A DNA stretch of 64,000 nt from positions 35,784 to 99,783 of the forward strand of contig NZ_JADI01000007.1 in the NCBI RefSeq assembly GCF_000518305.1. The letters are read 5' to 3'. Source of the DNA: Mycoplasma imitans ATCC 51306. Its GTDB lineage: Bacteria; Bacillota_I; Bacilli_A; Mycoplasmatales; Mycoplasmoidaceae. This document shows, one piece after another, positions 32,050 to 42,588 of the stretch. Made by a program: the position numbers and the translations under genes. The notes under the pieces were generated by a model. That model ran no database searches. It was given only the letters and a program-made list of their open reading frames with translations, and was not told the DNA's origin. Numbering within the stretch: position 1 is the first letter of the stretch; each line of letters opens with the position of its first letter.

Positions 32050-32991
32050 TTAATCGGTGATCTTTTCAAGGACGAATAGTTTTGCTGAACGCGAACGGCG
32101 ATTGTTATTAAGTTCTTGTTCAGTTGGACTTAGTCCTTTATTAAAGTGGTTATGGTATTTTTTTAGTAATTCGTTGTTGATTGGAATATTGTTAAGTAAT
32201 GGCGTTGCTGATAAGTTTCTAAAAGCTTTTTTTACGATCTTTTCTTCTAAGGAATGAAATGTAATGATCGCGATTCTTCCATTTTTATTTAAGTAATTTG
32301 GAAGATAACTTAGCAGTTTTTCTAAGACTTCTAATTCATTATTAACAGCAATCCGAATCGCTTGGAAATATTTTCTTGCAGGATGTTTTTTTGCATACAG
32401 TTCTGATTTTTTAAGATTATTTTTAATTAGTTCTACTACTTCTAAAGTATTTAATTCTTTTTGTTCAAAAGCCTTTTTAAGTGCTACTACAACTCGATAA
32501 GGATCTTTAATTTCACCATAGTTGCGCATGATTTTCACTAGTTGATCAATTGATGAATTTTGAATCAATTTGGTTGCATCTAACTCTTGTTCTTGATTCA
32601 TTCTCATATCAAATCGACCTAAAGAATGATAACTAAATCCGCGCTGTGGTTCATCTAGTTGGTAACTTGATACACCTAGATCAATTAAACATCCATCAAT
32701 CTTATTGACATTTAATCTTTGCAGATGCTTTTTTAAATTAACGAAGTTGTCATTAACCAGAGATACATTTTCAAACTCACTAAACAACTGCTTGCAATGT
32801 GCTATTGCTTGCTGGTCTTGATCAAACCCGATTAATCGACCCTGATCATTAAGTGCTTTGATGATGTTGTAGCTATGACCACCAAATCCAATTGTGAGAT
32901 CTAAATAAGTTCCGTCCTTTTTTGTTATTAAGTTATCTAAAACTTCTTTTAATAACACCGGATAGTGAATATTATTATTAATGATCATCAT
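32050..32991 (-). CDS. rsmH: 16S rRNA m4C1402 methyltransferase
   Basis: 313 residues. RsmH (MraW) motifs: HYPVLLKEVL, YLDLTIGFGGHS (SAM motif I, about 29-40), GFDQDQQAI, GCLIDLGVSSYQLD, GFSYHSLGRFDMRMN, HPARKYFQAIRIAVNNEL and IITFHSLEEKIVK. The enzyme N4-methylates C1402 of 16S rRNA in the P site. Two adjacent ATG codons start the gene; it overlaps mraZ by 14 bases. Part of the division cluster mraZ-rsmH-x-ftsZ. Confidence 0.95.
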   Translation of the reverse strand: MMIINNNIHYPVLLKEVLDNLITKKDGTYLDLTIGFGGHSYNIIKALNDQGRLIGFDQDQQAIAHCKQLFSEFENVSLVNDNFVNLKKHLQRLNVNKIDGCLIDLGVSSYQLDEPQRGFSYHSLGRFDMRMNQEQELDATKLIQNSSIDQLVKIMRNYGEIKDPYRVVVALKKAFEQKELNTLEVVELIKNNLKKSELYAKKHPARKYFQAIRIAVNNELEVLEKLLSYLPNYLNKNGRIAIITFHSLEEKIVKKAFRNLSATPLLNNIPINNELLKKYHNHFNKGLSPTEQELNNNRRSRSAKLFVLEKITD

Positions 32992-33406
32992 CCATTGATT
33001 CAGCTAGTTCGTTAAACTTATCAAAGTTAGCTTCATTAAATTGTTCATAAGCATTTAGATCTCATAATTCAATGTGATCTCCCATACCGATGATTACAAC
33101 TTCCTTATTGAGATTTGCCATCTTTTTAAAGTTTGCTGGAATCAAGATACGGTTGGCGCTGTCGATCTCTACTGTTAGTGAGTTAGCAAATAACAAACGT
33201 TTGTAATTACGGTTTTGTTGCTTGTTATTTGATTGACTTAAGAACTTATTTGCGTAGTTTTCGAACTCTTGGTTAGTACGTAATTCTAAACAACCATCCA
33301 AACCTCTTGATAGCACTACGTTATCTTGAATTAATGCTCTTAATTTAGCTGGAATGTTTAATCTACCCTTAGGATCGATATTATGTTGATAGTTGCCAAT
33401 AAACAT
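32978..33406 (-). CDS. mraZ: Transcriptional regulator MraZ
   Basis: 142 residues. There are two AbrB-like half domains: FIGNYQHNIDPKGRLNIPAKLR (2-23) and LLFANSLTVEIDSANRILIPANFK (about 70-93). TGA at 33062 is Trp and adds an acidic tail that ends DDDH. MraZ binds direct repeats before its own operon and, as I recall, has been reported to activate it in Mycoplasma. The gene has a textbook AGGAGG site at 33416-33421, 9 bases before the ATG, one of the strongest in the window. Its target boxes lie at 33466-33492. Confidence 0.95.
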
Positions 33407-33465
33407 TGTATCTAACCTCCTATTTGTAGACCTTGCGTACTACTAATATTTTAAATCATTTTTTC

Positions 33466-33492
33466 CCACTTTCTCACACTTTTTCACACTTT
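33466..33492 (-). promoter_or_regulatory. MraZ operator: three phased boxes
   Basis: On the minus strand three boxes AAAGTGT, AAAGTGT and AAAGTGG repeat with an exact 10-base period, one helical turn. They lie 60-86 bases upstream of the mraZ ATG, just upstream of a candidate -10 (TAAAAT, 33448-33453). The AAAGTG consensus and spacing match described mollicute MraZ sites, so the division operon is probably autoregulated. Confidence 0.9.
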
Positions 33493-33566
33493 TAAATCAT
33501 GCGATAGCTAAAACCCTTTATTTTAAAGGAATAAACTGATAAATTTTTTTGTTTACAAACACTAAA

Positions 33567-33590
33567 AAAATGACCGAAACCGGTCATTTT
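33567..33590 (-). terminator. Hairpin terminator of the scpB unit
   Basis: 10-bp stem AAAATGACCG/CGGTCATTTT with a 4-base loop. On the minus strand a T7 run follows. It lies between the scpB end and the mraZ operator, insulating the two units. Confidence 0.85.
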
Positions 33591-33628
33591 ATCTGAATTT
33601 TGATTAATTTGTGGCTATTGGTGGGAGA

Positions 33629-34504
33629 TTATTCGTTTTCATCATAGCGATTCGAATCAAAGAAATTTCCTTCTTGATAAGAATCTGGATCAAAGTGTTT
33701 GATTTGAGGAAGATCATCAGTTGATTCGATTCCAAATAGATCAAAGAACTTTTCAGACACATTATATAAGAATGGACGCCCTGGAGTGTCTGCTCGACCA
33801 ACTTCAATAATTAATTGTTTTTCTAATAAGTTATCTACTAAAGCTAATGAATCTACCCCTCTAATCTCATTAATTCTTACTCTAGTACAAGGCTGATTAT
33901 AAGCAACAATCGCTAATACTTCCATTAAACTTTTATTCAATGGATTTTTAAACTTCTCAGAAACATAGCGCTGCATGTCTTTTTTTACAGTAGCTTTAGT
34001 TAAGATCTTATATCGACCTCCATAGTTTTTAATCGTTAGACCAAAGTTGTTATTTTGATCATAACTGTAGATCATCTCCTCTAATTCTTTAAACAATTGA
34101 TCTTGATGAATCTTGGGTAAGATCTTATTTAGTTCTTGTAAAGTCATCCCATTTCTTCCAGCAACATAAAGTGCAGCTTGAATAATAGCTTTGGCTGACA
34201 ACTCTTTAGATTCACTAGATTTCTTAACTACTTGGGTTTGTTCAAGATCATCAACAATTTCACTAGTTTGTTCAATAGCGTTACGCACTGATTGATAAAA
34301 CTTATCGTTATCATCAGTTTCAAAATCTACAGTAGAGTTACCAATATCTTCAAAAGTAGTTTTTTGTTTTTTTGCAGTTAACTTATCAACAGCTTGAGAA
34401 AACTCCTTTTGATCTTCCATAATCTCTTGTGTAGATAGTTCTTCTACTTTAGTTTGTTTTTTTAGATTAAATTTTTTGGTTATCTTTTTGATCTTAGTTT
34501 TCAT
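33629..34504 (-). CDS. scpB: Segregation and condensation protein B
   Basis: 291 residues. The ScpB winged-helix core covers about residues 105-260: AKAIIQAALYVAGRNGMTLQ, FGLTIKNYGGRYKILTKA, KSLMEVLAIVAYNQPCTRVRINEIRGVDS and GRADTPGRPFLYNVSEKFFDLFG. The first 100 residues are a Lys/Glu/Thr-rich extension not present in Bacillus ScpB. ScpB binds the kleisin ScpA and regulates the SMC condensin. It begins 7 bases after the stop of the folA-scpA fusion, so the two are co-transcribed. Confidence 0.93.
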   Translation of the reverse strand: MKTKIKKITKKFNLKKQTKVEELSTQEIMEDQKEFSQAVDKLTAKKQKTTFEDIGNSTVDFETDDNDKFYQSVRNAIEQTSEIVDDLEQTQVVKKSSESKELSAKAIIQAALYVAGRNGMTLQELNKILPKIHQDQLFKELEEMIYSYDQNNNFGLTIKNYGGRYKILTKATVKKDMQRYVSEKFKNPLNKSLMEVLAIVAYNQPCTRVRINEIRGVDSLALVDNLLEKQLIIEVGRADTPGRPFLYNVSEKFFDLFGIESTDDLPQIKHFDPDSYQEGNFFDSNRYDENE

Positions 34505-34511
34505 AGCTTAT

Positions 34512-36290
34512 TTACTCTTCTTTTGGTGATTCTTCATTTTGTTCATCATCAAGTTTGATCAAACCAGTGTGTAATGCTTCAAGTTCTGCTTGAGAATCAT
34601 AGTCTTCTTGCTTGTCATTAATTAGATCATCAAGCTGTTTTACAATCAGATCAGCTTCATATAAAATTTGTTTAGCACTTGGTTTTTTTGTTTTTAGATC
34701 AATGATCTCATTGTTTTCATCTAGCAAGTTTTGTTCTTTAGCCTTATTTAGTTTTTCTTGTTCGTCAATCTTACGCTGGTTAATACGGATATTGATTTTT
34801 TCTTCAGGTGAGAGCTTTTGATAATCTTCGCGTGAAACATAATACTCACCATATTTTTTCTTTAGGTACTCTTCGCGTTGTTTAAAGAAACTTTTTCTTC
34901 TTTCTTCTTGAATCTTTTTAATTGATTCAGCCAATTCTTTTTCATCATGTTGTTGGCGTTCAATCACTTCTTGAATCGATTCTTGATTATAGATGATCGT
35001 ACTAGGATCAACTAAACAAGCATAAATTAGATCATCATCACTTTTTTGAGATAAATCAATTTTTTGTTCACGGACTAACATTAATAAACAAACAAATGCT
35101 GTAACAAAATAGCGTAAGGTTAATTTCTTTGGATCGATCTTTTCAAAGATTTTTTCTAAATCAACAGAATGATCATATTGATTGTTTAGTAATGATTTGA
35201 TGATTGCTAAAATTTCAGTTTTAACATCTTCGATTGATAGTTCTTCAATAACAATCTTATGCTCAGTGATTGTTTTAATCTTTAGTTTTTCAAACACCCG
35301 CTCCATTGCTTTTTTTAGTTTTTTGGGATTAACATAATCAGGTAATGGGGCTTCAAGTAAATCATTACTTGTTAATTTGAAAACATCTCAATCATCTTCT
35401 TCTTTAGAAAATAATGAGAAACGTTCTAATTGCATCTTCTGTAATGATGGTAAGAGCTCTGAATAACGTTTATATTCAATGATTCGTTTAACAATACGAT
35501 CGCGTTCATCGTCGTTATTTAGATCGATCTTTTCTTCACTATCAAAGTCGGGAATCGATAAATCAGATTTAATTCTTAATAGTTCACAAGCCATATATAA
35601 ATAATCTGAAACCACATCAAGATTAATCATATGCTTGTTAATGTATTCAAAATATTGATTGGCTAACTCGAATAGATCAAGCGCCATAATATCCATCTTC
35701 TTATCCTTAATTAAATGAAGCAATAAGTCAAACGGACCACTAAAATGTTTGAATGAGAGATTTAAGAAATCATCATTTAGATTAATATTTAGTTCTTCAA
35801 TTAAATCTTCTGGTTTTTTAGTATTTGGCTTGCGATTTCAATACTCAACAACAAACTGATCATGAACTTTGGTATCTACTAAACTAAAATCGTCATAATC
35901 GATATTAACAAAAAGATCGCATTCATAATCTTGGTTTAATTTAGATACAACTAATTGATCAGCATATTTAAGAGAGTTTTCAATCGTTTTCTTGCCACCA
36001 ATAATAAAAAGATCAACAATACTAAAATCAATTAACGCTTTTTTAATATCTGAATATAAGAATAATTCATTCTTATTTTTCAATTCGTGTTGATGTTTTT
36101 TGCTAATCACGATATTAGCACGATTGTCCAAAATACTGTTAATCGCAGCATAGGTGTTATACCCCATAATGATTGGGTGATTGGTTGTGCTTTCTTTAAA
36201 ATGTTTTAGTTCATCAGCAATCTTCCATGGAATTTGGTTGTTTTTAGCAATGCCGTGATTGACATCTTCGCACCAGATAAGTTTGATCAT
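34512..36290 (-). CDS. Dihydrofolate reductase-ScpA fusion protein
   Basis: One 592-codon frame with no TAA or TAG; I checked the junction codon by codon. Residues 1-153 are a complete DHFR: NNQIPWKIADELKHFK, HPIIMGYNTYAAI, LFIIGGKKTIENSL and the closing strand FVVEYWNRK. The Trp at the junction is TGA 35838-35840. A linker of about 25 residues with no Met leads into ScpA: HFSGPFDLLLHLIKDKKMDI (about 182-201), then the kleisin helices, a Glu/Lys-rich middle and the C-terminal region. No ATG, and no start that would retain the GPFDLLL motif, lies in the linker, so ScpA appears to be made only as a fusion. DHFR makes THF with NADPH; ScpA bridges SMC heads with ScpB. The ScpA half is longer than Bacillus ScpA. 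Proteolytic separation is possible. Confidence 0.85.
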
Positions 36291-36375
36291 AATCGTTAAT
36301 TTGTTACTTTAATTTTTAGCACATTATATTTTTAAAAATAACTCAGCTTTTCTTATTTTTATTTATAAAAATAGC

Positions 36376-36408
36376 AAAACAGCTACCAAGATTATTGATA
36401 ACTGTTTT
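36376..36408 (-). terminator. Hairpin terminator of plsC
   Basis: 10-bp stem AAAACAGCTA/TAACTGTTTT containing one G-U pair, with ATTTTTAT after it on the minus strand, just past the plsC stop. Confidence 0.55.
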
Positions 36409-36419
36409 ATTAGATTTTC

Positions 36420-37217
36420 TTATCTTTGATTATTAAATTCAGCTAGTTGCTTATTGTATGTTTCTTGAATTCGCTCTTTAATACTGTTAATAATGTATGT
36501 TGATTCGGTTCGCGAATAATCAATTGGTTTTAGTGGTTTTAAGAATTCGATATAAATCTTATTAGATCTAGCCTTTTTAAACCCTGATTGAACAGGTCTG
36601 TTTTTTTCTGAAATCTTTTCCATTCTACCTTGTGAGTTGAATAAACTAAATGGAACGATCGGACAAAAAGCTTTATAAGCAGCTTTAATTGCTCCTGGTT
36701 TAAACTCACCTAATTCGTGAGAAAAAACTCTTGTCCCTTCAGCAAAGACACAAACTGAAGTATTTTTTAATAGTTCAATTTCATCTAAAGTAGCCTTTGC
36801 TGCTTGTCTGATACTTTTACGATCAATAAAGATGACATCAATTAATGACATAATCTTGCCAATAGATTTGTTTTTTAATTCAGCCTTAGCAACAAAAGTT
36901 AGTTCGGTAATTTCTTTTAAATGGTTTGCTAATCAGATCATCACAAACGGATCGATATTTGATTTGTGATTACCAATAAATAAAACCGGTTTTTTAGGAA
37001 TTAAATCCTCATTTTTTAGTTTAATCTTCAGACCCTTAAAAAAGATTACTCTGCAAGCTAGAATATATACAGTTTTATAACGGTTTTCTTTTGTGTAAAA
37101 AGAGCTGTTATTTTTATATATACTAGCTTTGATTAAAGCAATTAAATATCTGAATATAAACTCAATACCAACAAAAGGGAAGATTAAAAAGCTTAATAAA
37201 CGGATAATGAAATGCAT
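36420..37217 (-). CDS. plsC: 1-acyl-sn-glycerol-3-phosphate acyltransferase
   Basis: 265 residues; TGA at 36933 is Trp. An N-terminal membrane helix (LLSFLIFPFVGIEFIFRYLIAL) is followed by the acyltransferase blocks: NHKSNID (NHx4D motif, about 83-89), IFIDRKS, FAEGTR (block III) and CPIVPFSLF (block IV). It acylates lysophosphatidate to phosphatidate at the membrane and follows PlsY in the pathway. It starts inside the acpS stop (TAATG overlap), linking fatty-acid carrier activation and phospholipid synthesis in one unit. Confidence 0.92.
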
Positions 37218-37552
37218 TAAACTCTTTCAGCAACTGCCATTGCTACTAATCTTTGACCTTCGTGAGAGATAGAAAGGTGTAGCTTAATTTTTTCGTTTAA
37301 AGAGCATTCATAAGCACCGTGAATTTTACGGATTTCTAATTGAGTGAATTCATCTCAAGTCTTAAGCGCTTTAAAAATCGCTTCTTTTAGTGACCATCTG
37401 ATCGCTAAGAAGATGTTTTGGTTTGATTCACCAATAACAGTCTTATATTTGTTTTGTTCGTGTTCTGTTAAAAGTTTCTTGATGAATTCATCAGATTTCT
37501 TAGCTTGAAATCTATCAATACTTACAACGTCAATACCAACACCGATTATCAT
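37217..37552 (-). CDS. acpS: Holo-[acyl-carrier-protein] synthase
   Basis: 111 residues. AcpS motifs: GVGIDVVSIDRF (4-15, with the Mg2+-binding Asp), RWSLKEAIFKAL (52-63, with catalytic Glu/Lys) and the C-terminal strand ISHEGQRLVAMAVA. It transfers 4'-phosphopantetheine from CoA to a serine of ACP. In mycoplasmas without fatty-acid synthesis ACP is probably used for acyl transfer to PlsY/PlsC-type steps. TGA at 37355 is Trp. Coupled to plsC by a TAATG overlap. Confidence 0.93.
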
Positions 37553-37623
37553 GTTTTTTTCCTTATTTATGAAATATTTTTCTACTCTTATTATTATATA
37601 ATAAACGACTTAATTCGTAAAAC

Positions 37624-38052
37624 TTATCGCTGATGAGATAAGATTTTTTTAATCATGTCGACTTCACTAAAAATTCTGGATACCATATTTTCCATTCTAG
37701 TAACCTGACTTGCAATCGCAGATAAAGACATTAAAGACTTTTCTAACTGCGTTGTTTTATTCATGAAAGCCACGCGATCATAACCGTTTTCAATCATCTC
37801 TTCAATATGCACACGTTGATCACCATTGATTTGTTTTAACTTTTCAATGTCATCTTGCAGCTTTTTTACGTGTTGTTCGTATTGTTCTAATCGCTTGACT
37901 TGGTTTTCATAAAACTTCAAACAATCGATCACACGATCTAAGACTTTATCAACTTCTTGTGAATCATATTCACCTTCATTGTTATATTTAAAAGAGATCT
38001 TTTCTAATTCTCTAGCAGTAATTAAATCAATTTTTTTGTTGTTTTGAGCCAT
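37624..38052 (-). CDS. DivIVA/GpsB-like coiled-coil protein
   Basis: 142 residues. The N-terminal segment DLITARELEKISFKYNNEGEYDSQEVDKVLDRVIDCLKFY matches the DivIVA/GpsB N-terminal lipid-binding and dimerisation pattern, although the usual Phe-Arg tip is not clear. A long coiled coil (about residues 48-85 and 95-142) follows. In other bacteria such proteins sense membrane curvature and organise division or polar growth. It lies 71 bases upstream of acpS and diverges from rnhC. Role in this wall-less cell is unknown. Confidence 0.75.
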   Translation of the reverse strand: MAQNNKKIDLITARELEKISFKYNNEGEYDSQEVDKVLDRVIDCLKFYENQVKRLEQYEQHVKKLQDDIEKLKQINGDQRVHIEEMIENGYDRVAFMNKTTQLEKSLMSLSAIASQVTRMENMVSRIFSEVDMIKKILSHQR

Positions 38053-38120
38053 TTTAAATTTTTCTTAATATAAACTTTTGTATATTTTAGAATATCAAAA
38101 ATCTTTTTAGGATTAGATTT

Positions 38121-39125
38121 ATGTCAAACAACACTTATTCAATTAAGAACTTATCAAATGATATAATTAAGCGTTTTGTTGATCAATTAAAAACGTATGA
38201 GATTGATAATAATAATAATAATAATGTATTAATTTACAAGCAGTTTAATTATCTAGACTACTTAATTATTAGTGTTTATAAATCAAATAGCATCCTCATT
38301 CAATTAACTAAATCAGCTAATTCAACACATTTAGAAGAATTTATTGATAAGTATTGTTTTTGAACAAATAGTAATCAAAATAAACAAGTTAAAAAAACCA
38401 CTAATAATAAAAAAAGTAAACTAACCAATAATAAGCCTGATTTATCTAACCTAAGTTTGATTGGTTGTGATGAGGTTGGTGTTGGCGAATATCTTGGTCC
38501 GATCGTTACATGTTGTGCTTTAGTTAGTGATGATCAAATTGATCAAATCAATCGACTTGGCGTAAAAGATTCTAAACTACTAACCGATGATAAGATTGTA
38601 AGTATTGCTAATGAATTAAGAAAATTCATTAAGTTTCAAATCTTTTGTTTTAATCCTAAAAAAGGCGCACTTGAATTTAACCAAATGTATGACCAACTAA
38701 AAAATATTAATGCGCTAAAAGCATATATGCACAATGCAGGCTTAAGCTTATTTAAACAAAAATACGGAATTAGCAATATGATTGTTTTGGATCAATTTGT
38801 TAATGAAAAAAAATACTACGAACACTTAAATAATTATCAAGTTAGTCCGATCATTAAGATTGATATGATGGAAGAAAAAGCTGAATCTAAGTATTTAAGT
38901 GTAGCAGTAGCAAGCATATTAGCTAGAGCTTATTATCTAGAATTATGTAAAAAGTTACTAGATAAGATCAATTATCAAGGCGATTATAAAAAGATGTTAG
39001 GCGCTGATAATAAAACCTTTGAACTAATCAAAAAACACATTAAAGCTAATCCTGGTTATAACTGAAAAAAAGTCTTCAAAGTGTTTTTTAAGCCATTTCA
39101 AGAATTCTTAGAATCATTAAAATAA
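38121..39125 (+). CDS. rnhC: Ribonuclease HIII
   Basis: 334 residues with TGA codons at 38361 and 39063 as Trp. There is an N-terminal TBP-like substrate-binding domain (about 1-80), an Asn/Lys-rich linker and then the catalytic domain: LIGCDEVGVGEYLGPIV (about 112-128, supplying Asp-Glu), GVKDSKLL, and MMEEKAESKYLSVAVASILARAYYL with the remaining acidic residues. D-E instead of D-D, plus the N-terminal domain, marks RNase HIII and not HII. It removes RNA from RNA-DNA hybrids. Monocistronic, ending at a strong hairpin. Confidence 0.92.
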
Positions 39126-39243
39126 TAATAGCTTGCTATACAAGATATGTCTTAATTAACTAAAAGAAATAAAAATTCATTTAATCAAATGATTTTTATT
39201 TTTTATAGCTAAGTAAAAGATGATATTGCTGATTTTTTAAGTG

Positions 39244-39283
39244 AAAACAGACCTGTTGAACGTTAATTCAACAGGTCTGTTTT
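39244..39283. terminator. Strong bidirectional terminator
   Basis: 17-bp perfect stem (AAAACAGACCTGTTGAA with its complement), 6-base loop, flanked by T runs on the plus strand. It separates rnhC from the convergent M23-like lipoprotein gene, whose stop codon touches it. Confidence 0.92.
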
Positions 39284-41517
39284 TATTCTTGTAATTTTGG
39301 TTCGTTTGGAAACGATTCTTTGAAATAATCTCTTAGTTTAGCAATGTAAGTATCTTGGTTTCTAAATTGGAAAAGCAAGTTCGGATCCAATAAGCCTTTT
39401 GTTTCAAAACTTTGAATATTAATATTCTGATCAATGAAAGGATCATTATTAACTAAAACTTTGCTTTGTTTACCATCAACTTCTTGCATTATCTCATTAG
39501 CGTTAGGATCAGTTTTATAATAAGTTGTTGATCCTAATCCATAAGCAACCCCTGGAACTTGAAAAAATGGACGTTTGCCCGGATTGTTCATTCGATCTAA
39601 ATTTCTTGGACTTAAGTAATTATTTCGATCGGGATATACATATCCGTTAGGATCAGTTATTAAACTGCTATCAGCCATTAAAGCAATATGAGCATGAGGT
39701 AATCAACCGCCATTTTGATCAGATTCACCTACAACAGCAAACGCATCATTTGCTTTTAAACTAATCGGGTTATCTAATCTAATATCTAAATAAGAATCCT
39801 TTTGGTTTTTATTGATTCAGTTTAGTTGTCTATTCACATTACCTTGTTTGTTTAAGATCTGGTTTAATTGGTCTTGTGTTTTTTGACCATCTAAATGGAT
39901 GATCCCTAGATAAATATATTCAGAAGAAGCAAAATAATCTTCATAAACATCTTGATCAATCAGGTTGCTTAGATCTTTTGCTTTAATTCTTAAAATCACA
40001 GATGTTCCAATGCCTGTACCTATATTATCAGATTTTCGGTCAAACACACTAACAACATCAGCATCGACTGGCGCTTTTAATAAGGTGTTAGCATTAACTA
40101 AAAGATCTTCACCTAAATGAAGTTGTGCTGGGGTTTTATTGTTAGCATAAAAACCCCTGATCTGTCCATAACCACCAGCAATTACATTTGTGTTATTTAA
40201 ATATGTAAATAGATCACTACTAATCTTAGATAGTTGTTCTTGACCTAATAAACCTGTATGAAGATCATAGATCTTAGTTGATTGATCAAGTTGTGGATCA
40301 CTAAACAGATTAAGGTGTTTTTTCACCCCATAGATTTGCTCTAAATCTAGATTGTTAAGTTGTTGTAGATCAGAAGTTGTTTTGATCTTAAACGTTGCGT
40401 TTTTATTTTGAACTGAAGGGTTGATGGCTTCAATTATTTTGAATTTAATTAAATTTTCATTTTTAGAAAATGGATAGAAATCATCAACATTAAAGTTGGC
40501 AAAATCGTAGTTGGTGATTGATGAAAAATCAGCTAATTGAATATTAAGATTGGCTAAAGCAATTTTTTGATAATCTTGTGCAGTTAATTCTTTATTAATA
40601 TCTTGATCAAATTGCAGATCTTCACCATAAGAATTAAAATCATTATTTCATTGATATGAACTAAAACCATATGCAATTCTTATTGTGAAATGCAGTTTTT
40701 TTAGATCATCTGAAATCTTTACGCTTTTAACAAAAGCACTATATTTTGGTGTGAATGTTTTCTTAGAATTATATGTATTAGCTTGATCAATTTTTTCTTG
40801 ATCACTTAAACCTTGATATAGATCAGAATTATTGAAATCTTTAAACTCAATTTTTAAACTCTTAAGTTTTGCTTGCGAATATAGTAATAAATCCCCAAGA
40901 TCAAGATTGTCTAGATCAACTTTTTGAATTGGATGAGATGTTTTAAACTCTTGAATTTTGTTTTTATATTCATCAAATCGAGCATACTTATTATCTGGTT
41001 TAAACCCAGCTAAGATAAGATTATATACATGACCTTGATATAGATTGCTAGAAGTTGAATTTGGCAATTGCACTTTTCTTAATATTTCAGTGGGTACTAC
41101 TAACTGATCGGGGTTGTTGCGATCATAAAAAACTTCATTGTATTTGATATTAAAACTGTAGTTAGTAAAATCATCTTGGCTAACTTTATAATCATCAGCT
41201 AGAATTTGTTTAATCTGATCAACTTTTAGTTGTAAATTATTCTTAATAAACTTATTTTTTAAGACATTACCAATTTCCATCTCTGAAGTTTTTGACTCAG
41301 GATCTTTTCATTGTAATAGATCAGTAGCATTGTTTAATTTATCAAAGCTAGCTAAATTTATTCCGATTTTTTGTTCTTTCTTATTATCTTGTGGTGGCTT
41401 AGAACTGTCTTTGGGTGCATAACAACTAGCTAATGTAGTAAAAGCAATTGGGCTGATAATTACTGCAAAAGATTTAAATAAAGTTCATATAATTTTTGAT
41501 TTCTTAGATCGTAACAC
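39283..41517 (-). CDS. Lipoprotein with M23-type metallopeptidase-like domain
   Basis: 744 residues in one frame with TGA as Trp. The best start is GTG 41517, preceded by AAGGAC. The N-terminus is a lipoprotein signal: basic LRSKKSKII, hydrophobic core, then FTTLASC, with the Cys near residue 32 as lipidation site. The C-terminal third has the zinc-peptidase pattern of LytM/M23 enzymes: HLGED (His467, Asp471), KAPVDADVVSV, YLGIIHLD (His541) and PHAHIAL (His608, His610). All metal and catalytic positions appear present. Mycoplasmas have no peptidoglycan, so the target would be host or bacterial wall, another protein, or the fold may serve as scaffold. The gene overlaps its upstream membrane-protein partner by 14 bases. 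Confidence 0.75.
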
Positions 41518-42370
41518 GGTGTTGTCCTTGGATAAAAATTTGATAAACGATGATTGCAACAACAGTTGCAATTACCAACGTAATAATTAACGAAATTAAA
41601 AAATGCAATCAGGTATTTTTTAGCTCAGTTTTAATCGTTTGTTTATCGTTATTCTTATCAATCAATAAAAAGATTGTTGAAAAGATTGCAAAAGCAAACG
41701 ACAAGAAGATATCAAACGTATAGAATTCAAAAAACGATGATAAATAAATGATCACGAATAAAACGATCATACTAACTATTAGATAGTCAATTCGCCTCAA
41801 TCCTGAAGCGACAGGATTGATCAAACTAATCATCGGAATAACTGCTGTATAAATTAAGATAAAGATAAAATCTTTAAAAGCAAAATAAACCGTTTTTTGA
41901 TTATCGGTTTTAAATAAGATCTGATTAAAAGCGACCGCTTTAATATATGTTTGTTTACTTTTTGTTATCAAAACATACAAGATATAAAAGCAAATAAAAC
42001 CAGTCAAAACTCCAACTAATTGCATTGGTAAGATATAACCAAGCCCTTTTAGTGAATCGGTTAAATTACTAGTACTAGAGTTTTTTAAATTAACTATCTG
42101 CACAATTGCATCAAATATCACATTGATTGGGTTTAAATAAACAATTGGAAATGAGTCCATTAAAACTCTTGCTCATGCTCAGGTGGAGATTATGCTAATA
42201 AAAACAACAAAAACAAAAAACGAACTGATGACTAATTTGTTTTCGATCTTTTTACTACGAATAATCATGAAAACGAACATGATTAAAAACGCCAAAACAA
42301 AATTTGCACCAAATTCTGTAATTGCAGTTCCATAATCTCACGTTTTCGTAAGAATATTTAAGCTTCTCAT
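41504..42370 (-). CDS. Polytopic membrane protein, probable partner of the M23-like lipoprotein
   Basis: 288 residues from ATG 42370; TGA at 41609 is Trp, leaving a last helix LHFLISLIITLVIATVVAIIVYQIF. About seven hydrophobic segments alternate with short loops, and there is one longer polar loop (VNLKNSSTSNLTDSLKG). No transporter or enzyme motif is recognised. It overlaps the lipoprotein start by 14 bases, so the two are translated together and may form one surface complex. Function unknown. Confidence 0.65.
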
Positions 42371-42524
42371 CAAACTACCTTAATCTTTTTTTTAGCTTAT
42401 AAACAGATTAAATTTATATTAAATTTAAAGCAACCTTATTATATACCCATCTAAAATAAAAGCTGTTCAAAGACAACACTAAAATAAAATTAAGGTCGAC
42501 CGTGTTTAAACAAAATAAAAAAAT

Positions 42525-42561
42525 ATGGTTATGAATTTAATCTAAGTAAATTCATAACCAT
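42525..42561 (-). terminator. Hairpin terminator of the lemA unit
   Basis: 14-bp perfect stem ATGGTTATGAATTT/AAATTCATAACCAT with a 9-base loop. A T7 run follows on the minus strand, 28 bases after the lemA stop. Confidence 0.88.
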
Positions 42562-42588
42562 CTTAGTTTAAGTAATTTAAAGCTTTTT

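Noticed and set aside
38206..38223. AAT repeat (ATAATAATAATAATAAT) in rnhC as a possible phase-variation tract
   Set aside because: It is in frame and encodes an Asn run in the linker of RNase HIII; three-base units cannot shift the frame and the gene is intact.
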